61,003 nucleotides of DNA from Acidobacteriota bacterium (GCA_021780315.1 JAJXYY010000029.1:1-61003); one strand, 5' to 3'; positions 35,758 to 45,721 are shown, counted from the first letter of the stretch. Notes: generated from the letters alone by a model not told the origin. Program-made: numbers and translations.

Positions 35758-37695
35758 TTAGTTGCGATTCGATGCTGCCGTTACAACCTTACGCGGGTCG
35801 TTGGCGATTCCAGTGGTGAGTGGCATTCTTAGCGTAAATGTAGTTCCGCGTTGGGGTGAAGCTGGGTCGGAGTTGGAGAGGACGTCCATGGCGCCTCCGT
35901 GCATCTGGAGGATGCGATAGGTGGTGGCGAGACCGATGCCGCTGCCAGTGGATTTGGTGGTGAAGTAGAGTTCGAAGATGCGTGGCAGTAGTTCGGGTGG
36001 GATGCCTTCGCCGGTATCTGCGATCTGGACCATGGCGAAGTGCTGGTCTTTTTTGATGGTGATGCTGAGATCTCCTCCGCTGGGCATGGCCTGCATGGCG
36101 TTGAGGAGGAGGTTGAGGAGGGCCTGGCGGATGAGTTCTGCGTCAATCCGGACGGGGACGATTTCGTGAGGGTTTTCGACGAGGATGTGGACGTTGTTTT
36201 CGGCTAGTTCGACACCCATGAGTTCGATGACGGCTGCGACGACCTGGCGGAGGTCGTGTTCGTGGAGGTGAAGTTCCATGGGGCGGGAGAAGTCGGCGAG
36301 GGTCTGGACGACGCGATCGAGGCGTTGCATCTCGCCGGCGAGGATATCGACGTGGCGTTGTGCTCCTTCGCAGGCGCCGTTGCCTGCGGCTGCGATTTTG
36401 GCGCGAAGGAGTTCGAGGTGAACGACCATGGCGTTGATGGGATTTTTGACTTCGTGGCCGACGCCGGCGGTGAGTTTGCCGATGGCTGCGAGTCGGCGTG
36501 AGACTTCGAGTTCCTGTCCGAGTTGGAGCGCGGACTCGGTATCGCGCAGGGTGAGGAGTGTTCCGAGGCTGCCGGTGCCAGCTAGTCCGTCGTCGATGCG
36601 GTCGAGGGTGATCTGTACCTGACGTCCGTCTTCGAGGGTGACAGTCTCTGCGTTGACGGTGCGACCGCTGGCGAAGGCCTCTAGGACGGCTGCGCCGAGG
36701 GCGGTTTCGGGGTGAAAGATCTCTTCGATGCGAAGGCCGACCATGTCCTGTTTGGAGTCTTCGGGGAGGTTGAGGAAGTATGCGACGGCATCGGAGACCA
36801 TGATGGAGCGGTGGTCGGCGGTGAAGAGCAGGACGCCGTCGCGGAGGGTATCGAGCATCTGGTTGAGGTTGGCCTGGAGGGCGGAGTACCCGGCTTCGGT
36901 GGAGCGAATCTGCTGGCCGAGGCGGTCGATGGTTCTGGTGACGCGGACGACGGCATCGTTGGTTTTGGGGCGCGTACCGGGGAGCAGTGGTGTGGCGAGG
37001 CCTTCGGCGAGGGTGAGGTGTTCGAGACGCTGGCTGATCTGTTCGATGGGAAAGAGAGCGAGATTTGCGAGGAGTCCGGCTGCGATGATGGACGCGAGAC
37101 CGGCGAGACCGGCGAAGAGGAGCGCGGCCTTGAGCCAGGGGGCGTAGGAGTTGCGCAGGAAGGTGGAGAGCACGCCGACGTGGACGATGAGGAAGGGCTG
37201 TCCGTTACGAACGAGGGTTTGGGAGCTATCGAAGACGCGGGGTTTTCCGAAGACCTGGCGGGTCTGGTAGGCGATGCCTCCGTCGCGGACGGAACTGAGG
37301 CTGGTGCGGAAGGAGGCCTGCTGATCGAGGGCATCGGGGTCGGTGCTGAGGAGGATGGTTCCGTGGGCATCGGTGACGCTGACGTCCTGCACGGTGGGGG
37401 AGTAGCGGACGACGGCGTTCATGACGTCGGCGAGCGCGGTGTTGCTGCGGAGGGCGTCGGTGACGGCGGCGTGGAGTGCTTCATCGGAGCGGTCGATGGG
37501 TGGCTGGGCTCGCAGGCCTGCTTCGACGGCCTGACGGGTCATGAGGAGGACTTCGTGGGAGAGGACGTCGTTGGCGGCGACAGTTTGTTCGATGCGCTGG
37601 CGGAGTAGTTCTGAGACGAAGAGGGTGGAGAGGATGAGGACGATGGCGCAGGTCAAGGCCGAGAGCGACAGTACCAGCTTGGTCTTGAGCTGCAT
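35758..37695 (-). CDS. NtrB-like sensor histidine kinase
   Basis: The 645-residue membrane kinase has helix 1 at about 7-28, an extracytoplasmic domain of about 160 residues, and helix 2 at about 190-215. A HAMP-like segment (FPIEQISQRLEHLTLAEG), a PAS-type domain (about 265-375), the H-box GVGHEVKNPINAM, the N-box NLLLNAMQAMPSGG and the G-box DTGEGIPPELLP with GSGIGLATTYRI follow. It begins three bases after the response-regulator gene and should phosphorylate that regulator. The sensed signal is unknown. The organisation is that of NtrB/AtoS/ZraS partners of sigma-54 activators. Confidence 0.92.
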   Translation of the reverse strand: MQLKTKLVLSLSALTCAIVLILSTLFVSELLRQRIEQTVAANDVLSHEVLLMTRQAVEAGLRAQPPIDRSDEALHAAVTDALRSNTALADVMNAVVRYSPTVQDVSVTDAHGTILLSTDPDALDQQASFRTSLSSVRDGGIAYQTRQVFGKPRVFDSSQTLVRNGQPFLIVHVGVLSTFLRNSYAPWLKAALLFAGLAGLASIIAAGLLANLALFPIEQISQRLEHLTLAEGLATPLLPGTRPKTNDAVVRVTRTIDRLGQQIRSTEAGYSALQANLNQMLDTLRDGVLLFTADHRSIMVSDAVAYFLNLPEDSKQDMVGLRIEEIFHPETALGAAVLEAFASGRTVNAETVTLEDGRQVQITLDRIDDGLAGTGSLGTLLTLRDTESALQLGQELEVSRRLAAIGKLTAGVGHEVKNPINAMVVHLELLRAKIAAAGNGACEGAQRHVDILAGEMQRLDRVVQTLADFSRPMELHLHEHDLRQVVAAVIELMGVELAENNVHILVENPHEIVPVRIDAELIRQALLNLLLNAMQAMPSGGDLSITIKKDQHFAMVQIADTGEGIPPELLPRIFELYFTTKSTGSGIGLATTYRILQMHGGAMDVLSNSDPASPQRGTTFTLRMPLTTGIANDPRKVVTAASNRN

Positions 37696-37698
37696 AGG

Positions 37699-39153
37699 CT
37701 ACTCCGTCACAGCGGCAGAATTTGAGTATTCTTTCAGTTTGTTCTGGAGGGTTTTGGCGCTGATGCCAAGAATTTCCGCGGCCCGGGTTTTGTTGTTGTG
37801 GGTGGCCTCAAGGGTTTTGAGGATGAGTTGCCGCTCTGCCTCATCGACAGTGGTACCGACCTCGACGTGGACGGTTTTCTGGTCGTTGAGGTAGCGCTGT
37901 GCTTCTGCTTTGATCTCGTCTACATCGCGGACGCCGGAGGATTTGCCGGGCTCACGCGGACGGCTGGCGAGGGGTGCGAAGCCGGGTTCGCCGAAGTGTG
38001 GCGGCAGATGTTCGACGCCGATGAGGCCGGAGCCGGCGAGGATGGTAGCCCTCTCGATGGTGTTGCGGAGTTCGCGGACGTTGCCGGGCCAGTCGTAAGA
38101 TTCGAGTCGCTTGACGAAGGAGTCCTTCATGCCTGAGACCTTGCAGTGATGGCGCTCGTTCATGTCGACGATCATCTTGTCGGCGATGGGGACGACATCC
38201 ATGAGGTGTTCGCGTAGGGGCGGCATCTGGATATTGAAGACGTTGAGCCGGTAGTAGAGGTCTCCGCGGAGTTCGCCATTGGCGACGGCTTGCTCAGGGT
38301 CTTTGTTGGTGGCGGCGACGACGCGGACATCGACGGGGGTTTCGACCTTGCTGCCGAGTCTTCGCAGTTTGCGATCTTCGAGGACGCGGAGGAGCTTGGC
38401 CTGGGTGGCTGCGGGCATCTCACCGATTTCGTCGAGGAGCAGGGTACCTTCTTCGGCGAGTTCGAAGCAGCCTGCGCGTCGTTCGAGTGCGCCGGTGAAG
38501 GCGCCTTTTTCGTGGCCGAAGATCTCGCTTTCGATGAGGGTTTCGGGGATGGCGGCGCAGTTGACGGCGACGAAGGGTTTGCTGCGGCGGGAGCTGAGTT
38601 CGTGGAGGGCTCGGGCTACGAGTTCCTTGCCGGTGCCGCTCTCTCCGGTGACGAGGACGGAGACGTTGGAGGGGGCGACGCGTTCGATGAGGTTGAAGAT
38701 GTCCTTCATCTGGGGGGAGTTTCCGACGAGCGGGCCGAGGATTCCGGTGTCGCGGAGTTGGCGGCGGGTGACTTCGAGTTCGACGTCAGCCTCACGCTGG
38801 CGGCTGGCGTTCTGGAGGATGGTGCGGAGGCGGATGGGGTCGACGGGTTTGGGGATGTAGTCGTAGGCGCCCATGCGCATGGCTTCGACGGCGGACTCGA
38901 TGGAGCCCTGAGCGGTGAGCATGACGACGGCGATGCGCTGGGGGAGTTCGCCGATGCGCTGGAGGAGTTGCATGCCATCCATGCGGGGCATTTTGAGGTC
39001 GGTCACGACGATGGCTGGGGTCCAGGCGAGGATCTTCTCGAGGCCTTCGACGCCATCGGCGGCACAGTCGGCTCGGTAGCCCCAACTCTCGATCAGTTCG
39101 GTGAGGCCGGTACGTGCATGCAGCTCATCTTCGACAATCAGAACCTTCTCCAA
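37699..39153 (-). CDS. Sigma-54-dependent response regulator (NtrC family)
   Basis: The 484-residue regulator has a receiver domain (KVLIVEDE, phospho-acceptor Asp in VVTDLKMPRMDG, Lys in YIPKPVD). The AAA+ activator follows with Walker A GESGTGKELVA, the sigma-54 contact loop GAFTGA, Walker B TLLLDEIGEM and DWPGNVRELRN. A Fis-type DNA-binding helix-turn-helix (NNKTRAAEILGISAKTLQNK) ends it. I place the start at TTG 39153, preceded by GGAGG four bases away; a longer frame from 39264 adds 37 residues unlike any receiver domain. It is co-transcribed with the kinase. Targets would be -24/-12 promoters. Confidence 0.93.
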   Translation of the reverse strand: MEKVLIVEDELHARTGLTELIESWGYRADCAADGVEGLEKILAWTPAIVVTDLKMPRMDGMQLLQRIGELPQRIAVVMLTAQGSIESAVEAMRMGAYDYIPKPVDPIRLRTILQNASRQREADVELEVTRRQLRDTGILGPLVGNSPQMKDIFNLIERVAPSNVSVLVTGESGTGKELVARALHELSSRRSKPFVAVNCAAIPETLIESEIFGHEKGAFTGALERRAGCFELAEEGTLLLDEIGEMPAATQAKLLRVLEDRKLRRLGSKVETPVDVRVVAATNKDPEQAVANGELRGDLYYRLNVFNIQMPPLREHLMDVVPIADKMIVDMNERHHCKVSGMKDSFVKRLESYDWPGNVRELRNTIERATILAGSGLIGVEHLPPHFGEPGFAPLASRPREPGKSSGVRDVDEIKAEAQRYLNDQKTVHVEVGTTVDEAERQLILKTLEATHNNKTRAAEILGISAKTLQNKLKEYSNSAAVTE

Positions 39154-39302
39154 CTCGCCTCCGCCGTTCTTGAAACAGGATGTACCGGGCCCAGCCAGAT
39201 TGTTTGGATGCAATCCGATAGTCCAGTGTACCGCTGTGAGTGGAAGTTCTTGAAGGAGGTTCATTGGAGGTAACGGCTGGGGGAATGTTCTATGCTGGAT
39301 AC

Positions 39303-39629
39303 ATGCTAGAACTTGAGATTACGCCACAGACTTACGCTGAGCTTTGTCAACTTCCTGAGGTTCCTCTGCTGCTGGATGTCCGGGAGGGCTGGGAGCACCA
39401 GACGGCGCATATTGCCAATTCGTTGCTGATGCCGATGGGTGAGGTCACGTCGCGGGCGCATACGGAGCTTGATCCTGAGCAGCATGTGGTGGTGATGTGC
39501 CACCATGGTGCGCGGTCTCTGAATGTGGCGCTATGGCTGCGGGAGCAGGGGTTTGAGCGGGTGCAGTCGTTGGCTGGGGGGATTGACGGCTGGTCGCGGC
39601 TGGTTGATCCGAATGTGCCGCGGTACTAG
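39303..39629 (+). CDS. Single-domain rhodanese (GlpE-like sulfurtransferase)
   Basis: The 108-residue rhodanese domain has LLLDVREGWEHQTAHIANSLLMPMGEV and the active-site loop CHHGARS, in which the Cys carries persulfide sulfur. The end, LAGGIDGWSRLVDPNVPRY, is typical of short cytosolic rhodaneses. Possible roles are thiosulfate sulfurtransfer or sulfur delivery to thiolation pathways. ATG 39303 gives a normal N-terminus; ATG 39285 is the alternative. It is divergent from the response-regulator gene. Confidence 0.9.
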   Translation: MLELEITPQTYAELCQLPEVPLLLDVREGWEHQTAHIANSLLMPMGEVTSRAHTELDPEQHVVVMCHHGARSLNVALWLREQGFERVQSLAGGIDGWSRLVDPNVPRY

Positions 39630-39671
39630 GGATTGCCGGCAGCCATGGCCTGAGATGCTGCTGATTGCCGG

Positions 39672-40637
39672 CTACTTGGCGCGGGGGTGGGTTTCGTCGT
39701 AGACCTTCTGTACCTGACCGACGGTGAGCTGGGTATAGCGTTGGGTGGTGGAGAGGCGTTCGTGGCCGAGCATCTCCTGAATGGCGCGGAGGTCGGCTCC
39801 TTCTTCGAGCATGTGGGTGCCGAAGGCGTGGCGGAGGGTGTGGGGGTGGACGTCGGCGGCGAGGCCGCGGCTGAGGGCGATGGATTTGACGATACGGCCG
39901 ACGCTGCGGGTGGTGAGGCGGCAGTCGCCGCGCATGCGGAGGTTGGTGAGTAGTGGGCCATCGTGGAGGAGCCTGGCTTTGCCGGCGGCGGTGAGGCGGG
40001 CCTCGCGGAGCGGGAGGTAGGCCCGGATGGCGGCAGCGGCTTCGTCGCCGAGGGGGACCAGACGCTCTTTGCGGCCTTTGCCACGGACGAGGATGGCGTC
40101 GTTCTTCCACTGGATGTGGAGCATGTCGAGGCCGACGAGTTCGGAGTTGCGGATGCCGCACCCGTAGAGGAGTTCGAAGATGACGCGGTCGCGTTCGGGC
40201 CAGGCGGCGGACTTTGGCGGGGAGTTCTGACCGGGAGTGGGCGGGGTGGATTCGAGCGAGTCGAGGACGCGGTTGACCTCTTCCATGCTGGGGACGCGGG
40301 GGAGGTGGCGGGGGAGCTTGGGGGTGCTGACGAGCAGAGCTGGATTTTGGGAGACGTGTCCTTCTTTGGCGAGCCACTTGAACCAACTGCGTATGGCGGC
40401 GAGGGCTCGGGCGGCGCTGGCTTTGGTGAGTCCGCGCTGGTAGAGCTGGCCGAGATAGGCGCGGATGTGTAGGTGGTCGACGGTGCTGATGTGAGCCTGG
40501 TCGCCGAGGGAGGATTGGAGGTAGTGGGCGAAGTTGCGGACCTCGCGGTTGTAGGCGCGGACGGTGTGCTGGGAGGCGCCGCGCTCGTTGGCGATCATGG
40601 CGAGGAAGCGCTCTGCGAGTGGAGTGAGTTCAGGCAC
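39672..40637 (-). CDS. Tyrosine recombinase, XerD/XerC family (second of a pair)
   Basis: Started at GTG 40637, the product has 321 residues. It has the SAM-like N-terminal DNA-binding domain ([34 protein letters not shown]) and a catalytic domain with a full residue set: Arg in [12 protein letters not shown], Lys in [12 protein letters not shown], His and Arg in [14 protein letters not shown], His in [14 protein letters not shown] and Tyr in the same segment. Xer recombinases resolve chromosome dimers at dif. Its start lies inside the end of the preceding recombinase gene (8-nt overlap), so the two should be made together. About 30 residues near [23 protein letters not shown] linker sequence are lineage-specific. 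Confidence 0.9.
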   Translation of the reverse strand: MPELTPLAERFLAMIANERGASQHTVRAYNREVRNFAHYLQSSLGDQAHISTVDHLHIRAYLGQLYQRGLTKASAARALAAIRSWFKWLAKEGHVSQNPALLVSTPKLPRHLPRVPSMEEVNRVLDSLESTPPTPGQNSPPKSAAWPERDRVIFELLYGCGIRNSELVGLDMLHIQWKNDAILVRGKGRKERLVPLGDEAAAAIRAYLPLREARLTAAGKARLLHDGPLLTNLRMRGDCRLTTRSVGRIVKSIALSRGLAADVHPHTLRHAFGTHMLEEGADLRAIQEMLGHERLSTTQRYTQLTVGQVQKVYDETHPRAK

Positions 40638-41565
40638 TGGCTGTGATCCTTCGCTGTCCGCGGGGGTGGTGGAGTCGATGCACGGCCTTGAGGTGTCCGA
40701 GTGCGACGTGGGTGTAGACCTGGGTGGTGGCGATGTCGGCGTGGCCGAGGAGGGTCTGAACGGTACGGAGGTCGGCTCCGTGCTCGACCATGTGGGTGGC
40801 ACAGCTGTGGCGTAGCTTGTGGGGGCTGGCGTGCCGGTTGGTGGCGCGGACCATCTCCCAGACCCACTGGCGGGTGAGGGGATTTCCTCGAACGCTAAGG
40901 AAGAGAGCACGCTGGACACCGGCTTTGACGAGGCCGGGGCGACCTAGTTTGAGGTATCGCTCGAGCGCCTGGATGGCGGCGTGGCCGAGGGGGACGATGC
41001 GCTCCTTGTCGCCTTTGCCGCGGACCTGGGCGCGGGCCTGATCGAGGTGGAGATCCTCTTCGCGGAGGGCGCAGATTTCGCCGACGCGGAGGCCTCCGGC
41101 GTAGAGGAGTTCGAGGATGGCGTGGTCGCGGAGGGCGAGGGCATCGGCATCGGGGGCGTGGGCGGCGTTGCCGGTGCGCTGGAGCATGTCGGCGACTTCG
41201 CTTTCGGCGAGGGATTTCGGGAGGATCTTCCAGGCTGTGGGGGTTTCGACGTTGACGGTGGGGTCGTGCTGGATGCGCTTGTCGAGGAGGAGCCAGCGGA
41301 AGAAGCCGCGGAGGCAACTGAGCTTGCGGGCGATGGAACGGGACTCGACGGCGTGACTGCGTAGGCCTTCCATGAAGGCGCTGACGTCGGCCTGGGTGGC
41401 GGTGAGGAGGAGACCGTGGTGCTGCTCGAGGTGTTCGGCAAACTGCTCGAGGTCGCGGCGATAGGCCTCGCAGGTGGCGGGGCGCATGCCTTTTTCTACC
41501 TGGAGGTAGGCGCAGAACTCGCGGATGGTTTGGACGTTTCCCGAGAGTTGGCCAGGACCTTGCAT
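40630..41565 (-). CDS. Tyrosine recombinase, XerC/XerD family (first of a pair)
   Basis: The 311-residue Xer-type recombinase has an N-terminal core-binding domain ([21 protein letters not shown]). Its catalytic domain has Arg in [12 protein letters not shown], Lys in [12 protein letters not shown], His and Arg in [17 protein letters not shown], His in [16 protein letters not shown] and the nucleophilic Tyr there. It shares about half its catalytic-domain motifs with the downstream gene. Which of the two is XerC and which XerD cannot be fixed by eye. No phage or transposon genes adjoin, which supports a housekeeping role. Confidence 0.9.
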   Translation of the reverse strand: MQGPGQLSGNVQTIREFCAYLQVEKGMRPATCEAYRRDLEQFAEHLEQHHGLLLTATQADVSAFMEGLRSHAVESRSIARKLSCLRGFFRWLLLDKRIQHDPTVNVETPTAWKILPKSLAESEVADMLQRTGNAAHAPDADALALRDHAILELLYAGGLRVGEICALREEDLHLDQARAQVRGKGDKERIVPLGHAAIQALERYLKLGRPGLVKAGVQRALFLSVRGNPLTRQWVWEMVRATNRHASPHKLRHSCATHMVEHGADLRTVQTLLGHADIATTQVYTHVALGHLKAVHRLHHPRGQRRITASA

Positions 41566-41703
41566 AGAAGATGATTATCGGCGCATGGGATGGGTAAAAC
41601 GTGTGGATTGGCGTGGTTGGAACCCACCTCGCCAGCACCAGATTTGCCACTTGCGCGGGCGGAGAACGAGGACGGTGCGGCCACTGGTAAACTATGGTCA
41701 GTC

Positions 41704-43089
41704 ATGTTTGAAAACCTAAGCGACAAGCTACAACGCTCTTTTAAGAATCTGCGCGGTCAGGGTACGTTGACCGAAGAAAATATCTCCGAAGCGATTCGGG
41801 AGATTCGTCTGGCCCTGCTGGAGTCTGACGTTAACCTGAATGTGGTGAACGAGTTGGTGGAGCATATCCGCAGCCGGGCACTGGGGACTCAGGTGACGAC
41901 GGCGCTGTCTCCTTCGGAGCAGATCGTCAAGATTGTGCATGATGAGTTGGTGACGCTGCTGGGCAAGGACACGGCTCGGTTCAAGACTTCGTCGCAGCCG
42001 CCGAGCGTGATCTTGATGGCGGGACTGCAGGGGTCGGGTAAGACGACGACCAGCGGGAAGCTGGCACAGTGGCTGAAGAAGGGTGGGCACCGTCCGATGC
42101 TGGTGTCGGTGGACGTGTATCGTCCGGCGGCGCGGGAGCAGTTGGCGATTGTGGCTCGCTCGACGGGCTCGAATATTTATGAAGGCGACTTGAAGGGCGA
42201 GGTTGCCAATACCGATCTGGTGCTGCGGTTGGCGAAGGAAGCCAAGCGGGATGCGGCGAACTATGGCTGCGACATCCTGATTGTGGATACGGCGGGCCGG
42301 AACCAGATTGACTCGGCGCTGATGGATGAGATGGCGCAACTGAAGAAGCTGCTGAATCCTTCGGAGATACTGTTTGTTGCCGATGCGATGACGGGCCAGG
42401 ACGCGGTGAATTCAGCCAAGGCGTTCAATGATCTGTTGACGATTACGGGTGCGGTGCTGACCAAGATGGATGGCGATGCTCGCGGCGGCGCGGCGCTTTC
42501 GATCCGGCAGGTGACGGGTGCTCCGATCAAGTTTCTGGGTACGGGGGAGAAGCCGGATGCATTTGAGCCTTTCCACCCTGACCGGATTGTTTCGCGCATT
42601 ATGGGGATGGGCGATATCGCTACGCTGTTGGAGCGGGCGGAAGAGAAGCTGGATAAGACGAAGGCGGAGCAGTTTGCGAAGAAGGCTTTGTCCGGGGATG
42701 GATTTTCACTGGATGATTTCCGGGAGCAGTTGCGGCAGATCAAGAAGATGGGCAGCATGAAGTCGATCATGAAGATGCTGCCATCGGTGGGGCCGTTTGC
42801 CGGGATGGCGCAGGCCGCGGAGAATGTGGACGAGGGCCAGTTGACGCGAGTGGAGTCGATCATCAACTCGATGACAGCCAAGGAGCGGGCGGATCACGAG
42901 ATCATCAATGGCAACCGGCGCAAGCGTATCGCGAGGGGATCGGGTACGACGGTGCAGGACGTGAATAACCTGCTGCGGCAGTATGCGCAGATGCGGAAGA
43001 TGTTCAAGATGATGGGTGGGGGCGGCGGCATGAAAGCCCAGCAGCGGATGATGAGCCAGATGCAGGGACGGCAGAAGTTTGGTCGGTAG
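41704..43089 (+). CDS. ffh: Signal recognition particle protein Ffh
   Basis: Ffh binds signal sequences of nascent membrane proteins and 4.5S RNA and docks with FtsY. The 461-residue product has the N domain (FENLSDKLQRSFKNLRGQGT), the GTPase G domain with GLQGSGKTT near residue 107, DTAGRN, TKMDGDARGG near 255, and the Met-rich M domain. The M domain ends with MRKMFKMMGGGGGMKAQQRM and contains the RNA-binding SRKRIA-type motif as NRRKRIARGSGTTVQDVNNLL. ATG 41704 is certain from the conserved start. The 138 bp upstream hold its promoter and no recognisable SRP RNA gene. Confidence 0.97.
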   Translation: MFENLSDKLQRSFKNLRGQGTLTEENISEAIREIRLALLESDVNLNVVNELVEHIRSRALGTQVTTALSPSEQIVKIVHDELVTLLGKDTARFKTSSQPPSVILMAGLQGSGKTTTSGKLAQWLKKGGHRPMLVSVDVYRPAAREQLAIVARSTGSNIYEGDLKGEVANTDLVLRLAKEAKRDAANYGCDILIVDTAGRNQIDSALMDEMAQLKKLLNPSEILFVADAMTGQDAVNSAKAFNDLLTITGAVLTKMDGDARGGAALSIRQVTGAPIKFLGTGEKPDAFEPFHPDRIVSRIMGMGDIATLLERAEEKLDKTKAEQFAKKALSGDGFSLDDFREQLRQIKKMGSMKSIMKMLPSVGPFAGMAQAAENVDEGQLTRVESIINSMTAKERADHEIINGNRRKRIARGSGTTVQDVNNLLRQYAQMRKMFKMMGGGGGMKAQQRMMSQMQGRQKFGR

Positions 43090-43109
43090 GCGGCCGGTTG
43101 TTTCGTGAG

Positions 43110-43141
43110 AGCAAAGGCATGGCATACGCCATGCCTTTGCT
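43110..43141 (+). terminator. Hairpin terminator after ffh
   Basis: A 14-bp perfect stem (43110-43123 with 43128-43141) has loop ATAC. It is followed by CTTGCTGG, not a clean T-run, so termination efficiency is uncertain. Confidence 0.65.
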
Positions 43142-43220
43142 CTTGCTGGACCATCTTTCTCATGGAACGAACGATAGCCAAGTCTAGCTATTTGTTGATG
43201 ATGTCGATGGAGGACAAACG

Positions 43221-44147
43221 ATGCCGGAGGGGGATACGATCTATCGGACAGCGCGGGCTTTGCAGGGGGTTCTGGGGGGTAAGGTGGTGACGGGGTTTGA
43301 GACGGGGTTGGCGGGGCTGGCGCGGGTGGAGGATGAGGCTACGCTGGTAGGGCGGGTGGTGGAGAAGGTAGAGTCGCGGGGGAAGTGGTGTCTGATTTAT
43401 TTCTCGGGCGATTTGATTCTGGTGACGCATATGTTGATGAGCGGGAGTTGGCATGTGTACCGGACGGGGGAGCGTTGGCGGGTGCCACGGAGAGCGATGC
43501 GGGTAGTGATACGGGTGGGTGGTGGCGTGGCTGGGGAAGGGGGCTGGGAGGCAGTGGCGTTTCATGTGCCGATAGCGGAGTTTCATACGGCGAGGTCGTT
43601 GGGGCGGAGTTCGCAGGTGCCAAAGCTGGGGCCGGATATTTTGGCGGATGGGTTTACGGTGGAGGACGGGTTGATGCGGTTGCGGGCTTACGGAGCGGAG
43701 CATCCTGCTGCTGAGGTGGGGGTGGTGCTGCTGAATCAGCGGGTGCTGGCAGGGTTGGGCAATGTGTACAAGAGCGAGGTGGCGTTTGCCGCAGGGGTGA
43801 ATCCGTTTCGGGCGCTGGGGACGGTGCGTGAGAACGAGATGGAGAAGATGGTGGAGGCGGCGCAACGGTATATGAAGGCGAATGTGGTGGATGGTAAGGG
43901 GGATGGAATCGTGACGTATGCTGGCCCGCGGCGGACGACGGGTACGTCGAATCGGGAGGAGCGGCTGTGGGTGTATGGGCGGCAGGGACAGGAGTGCCGA
44001 CGGTGTGGAGGCACGGTGATGATGCGGAAGCAGGGAGAGCAGGCGCGGTCGACCTACTGGTGCGGGGAGTGCCAGCCGTGGGTGGGTGAGGGGAGCGCTC
44101 CGGTGGGGAAGAGTACGGTGGTGCGGCGGAGGCGGGTGGGGTGTTAG
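43221..44147 (+). CDS. nei: Fpg/Nei-family DNA glycosylase (endonuclease VIII type)
   Basis: The product starts MPEGDTIYRTAR. Pro-2 as catalytic nucleophile and Glu-3 as acid are present, and the D-T after PEG is the Nei rather than MutM form. A Lys follows in VESRGKWCLIYF. The helix-two-turn-helix appears as LLNQRVLAGLGNVYKSEVAF, and the zinc finger has CRRC and CGEC around KQGEQARSTYW. The protein is 308 residues, somewhat longer than usual because of a Gly-rich loop near residue 100 and a basic tail. It excises oxidised bases, probably pyrimidines, and nicks the strand. Confidence 0.92.
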   Translation: MPEGDTIYRTARALQGVLGGKVVTGFETGLAGLARVEDEATLVGRVVEKVESRGKWCLIYFSGDLILVTHMLMSGSWHVYRTGERWRVPRRAMRVVIRVGGGVAGEGGWEAVAFHVPIAEFHTARSLGRSSQVPKLGPDILADGFTVEDGLMRLRAYGAEHPAAEVGVVLLNQRVLAGLGNVYKSEVAFAAGVNPFRALGTVRENEMEKMVEAAQRYMKANVVDGKGDGIVTYAGPRRTTGTSNREERLWVYGRQGQECRRCGGTVMMRKQGEQARSTYWCGECQPWVGEGSAPVGKSTVVRRRRVGC

Positions 44148-44165
44148 AGCAGGTGGCAGGATGGT

Positions 44166-44206
44166 AGCTCGTGCTGGAGCGGGTGCTCCGGCACGAGCTT
44201 TCGTTG
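44166..44206. terminator. Strong hairpin between convergent nei and gltX
   Basis: A 15-bp stem (44166-44180 with 44185-44199, one wobble pair) has loop GGGT, followed on the plus strand by TTCGTTGT. It likely ends both nei and, less well, gltX transcripts. Confidence 0.75.
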
Positions 44207-44209
44207 TGG

Positions 44210-45721
44210 CTATTTCTTGTTGGCGGCTAGTTTTTTCTGGGTGTCGAGGAAGCGGCGGAGGCGGTCGAGGGTACGGGCCTTGCCGAAGACGACCATGCTT
44301 TCGAGCAGGGGTGGGCTCATGGTGCTACCGGTGAGGATGGCGCGGAGGAGCATGAAGTTTTCTTTGACGGACCAGGAGTGGGTTTCGCCTAGTTGCTTGA
44401 GGGCTGGCTCGATGGCCTCGGTGGTCCAGTCGGTGGTTTCGAGGAGAGCGAGTTGTTCGGCGGCGAAGAGCAGGGTTTCTTCCGGGGTGCGCTTCTTGGG
44501 GACCCAGACTTCGGGGGGTGGGAGGACGTTGTCTTGGAAGAAGAAGGCGGTAAGGTTGCCGAATTCGCCGAGGGTTTCGATGCGGGACTGGACGAGGGTG
44601 GCGACGTCGCGGAGGTACTGATCGGAGAGAACGGTTTCGCGCAGGGCGGCGAAGAAGGTGTCGGGCGGGAGGGCGCGGAGGTACTCGCTGTTGAGCCACT
44701 TGAGCTTGGTGAGGTCGAAGACGGGGCCGCCGAGGCGGATGTTGGGGACTTCGAAGCGTTGGACCATCTCTTCGAGGGAGAAGACTTCGGTTTCTTTGGC
44801 TCCATTGACGATCTCGACGGGGGTGGGGGAGGGCATACCGCCGCCCATGAGGCCGAGGAAGTTGATGATGGCCTGAGGGAGGAATCCGGCCTGGCGGTAG
44901 TAGACGAGGGAGACAGGATTTTTGCGTTTGGAGATCTTGGATTTGTCGATGTTGCGTAGCAGGGGCATGTGCCAGAAGCGGGGCTGGGGCCAGCCGAAGG
45001 CCTGGTAGAGGAGGACGTGTTTGGGTGTGGATGAGATCCACTCTTCGGCGCGGATGACGTCGGTGATGCGCATGAGGTAGTCGTCGACGACGTTGGCGAG
45101 GTGGTAGGTGGGGAAGCCGTCGGACTTCATGAGGACCTGGTCGTCGACGTTGTTGTGGGAGAAGGTGATTTCGCCGCGGAGTTCGTCGCGGAAGGTGGTC
45201 TCGCCTTCGGTGGGGACGGCCATGCGGATGACGAAGGGCTTTTCGGCGGCCAGATTTTCGGCGATCTGGTCCGGGGTGAGGTTTCGGCAGGTCCCGGGGT
45301 AGCGCGGCGGGAGCTTTGCCGCCATCTGGTGCTTACGTGCGGCTTCGAGGTCTTCGGCGGTGCAGAAGCAGCGGTAGGCGGTGCCGTTGGCTAGGAGGAT
45401 TTCGGCGTGCTCGCGGTAGATTTCGGTGCGTTCGGACTGGCGGTAGGGGCCGTAGGGGCCGCCGACGTCGGGGCCTTCGTCCCAGGAGAGGCCTAGCCAG
45501 CGGAGGGCGTCGAAGATCATCTGCTCGGAGGTGGCGACGAAGCGGGCGCGGTCGGTGTCTTCGATGCGGAGGACGAACTGGCCACCGCGCTGGCGGGCGT
45601 AGATGAAGTTGATGAGGCCGATGTAGGCGGTGCCGACGTGGGGGTCGCCGGTGGGGGAGGGGGCGATGCGGACGCGGATGGGGGCAGAGGAGACGGGTGC
45701 TGGGGTCGTTGAGCTATTCAT
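44210..45721 (-). CDS. gltX: Glutamyl-tRNA synthetase
   Basis: This class I synthetase of 503 residues has the HIGH-type motif GDPHVGTAYIGL (about 20-31) and the KMSKS-type loop KSKISKRKNPVS (about 256-267). DFTLYRIT-type insertions are absent, while LRIEDTDRARFVATSE and DEGPDVGGPYGPYRQSERTEIY are typical. The zinc-site region has a single Cys pair, CFC near residue 114. Whether it is discriminating or also charges tRNA-Gln cannot be told here. The start ATG is at 45721. Confidence 0.96.
   Translation of the reverse strand: MNSSTTPAPVSSAPIRVRIAPSPTGDPHVGTAYIGLINFIYARQRGGQFVLRIEDTDRARFVATSEQMIFDALRWLGLSWDEGPDVGGPYGPYRQSERTEIYREHAEILLANGTAYRCFCTAEDLEAARKHQMAAKLPPRYPGTCRNLTPDQIAENLAAEKPFVIRMAVPTEGETTFRDELRGEITFSHNNVDDQVLMKSDGFPTYHLANVVDDYLMRITDVIRAEEWISSTPKHVLLYQAFGWPQPRFWHMPLLRNIDKSKISKRKNPVSLVYYRQAGFLPQAIINFLGLMGGGMPSPTPVEIVNGAKETEVFSLEEMVQRFEVPNIRLGGPVFDLTKLKWLNSEYLRALPPDTFFAALRETVLSDQYLRDVATLVQSRIETLGEFGNLTAFFFQDNVLPPPEVWVPKKRTPEETLLFAAEQLALLETTDWTTEAIEPALKQLGETHSWSVKENFMLLRAILTGSTMSPPLLESMVVFGKARTLDRLRRFLDTQKKLAANKK

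Noticed and set aside
41610..41645. Sequence resembling a T-arm and CCA end upstream of ffh
   Set aside because: The loop is TTGGAAC, not TTCRANN, and there is no 5' acceptor strand. It is probably a chance hairpin in the leader.
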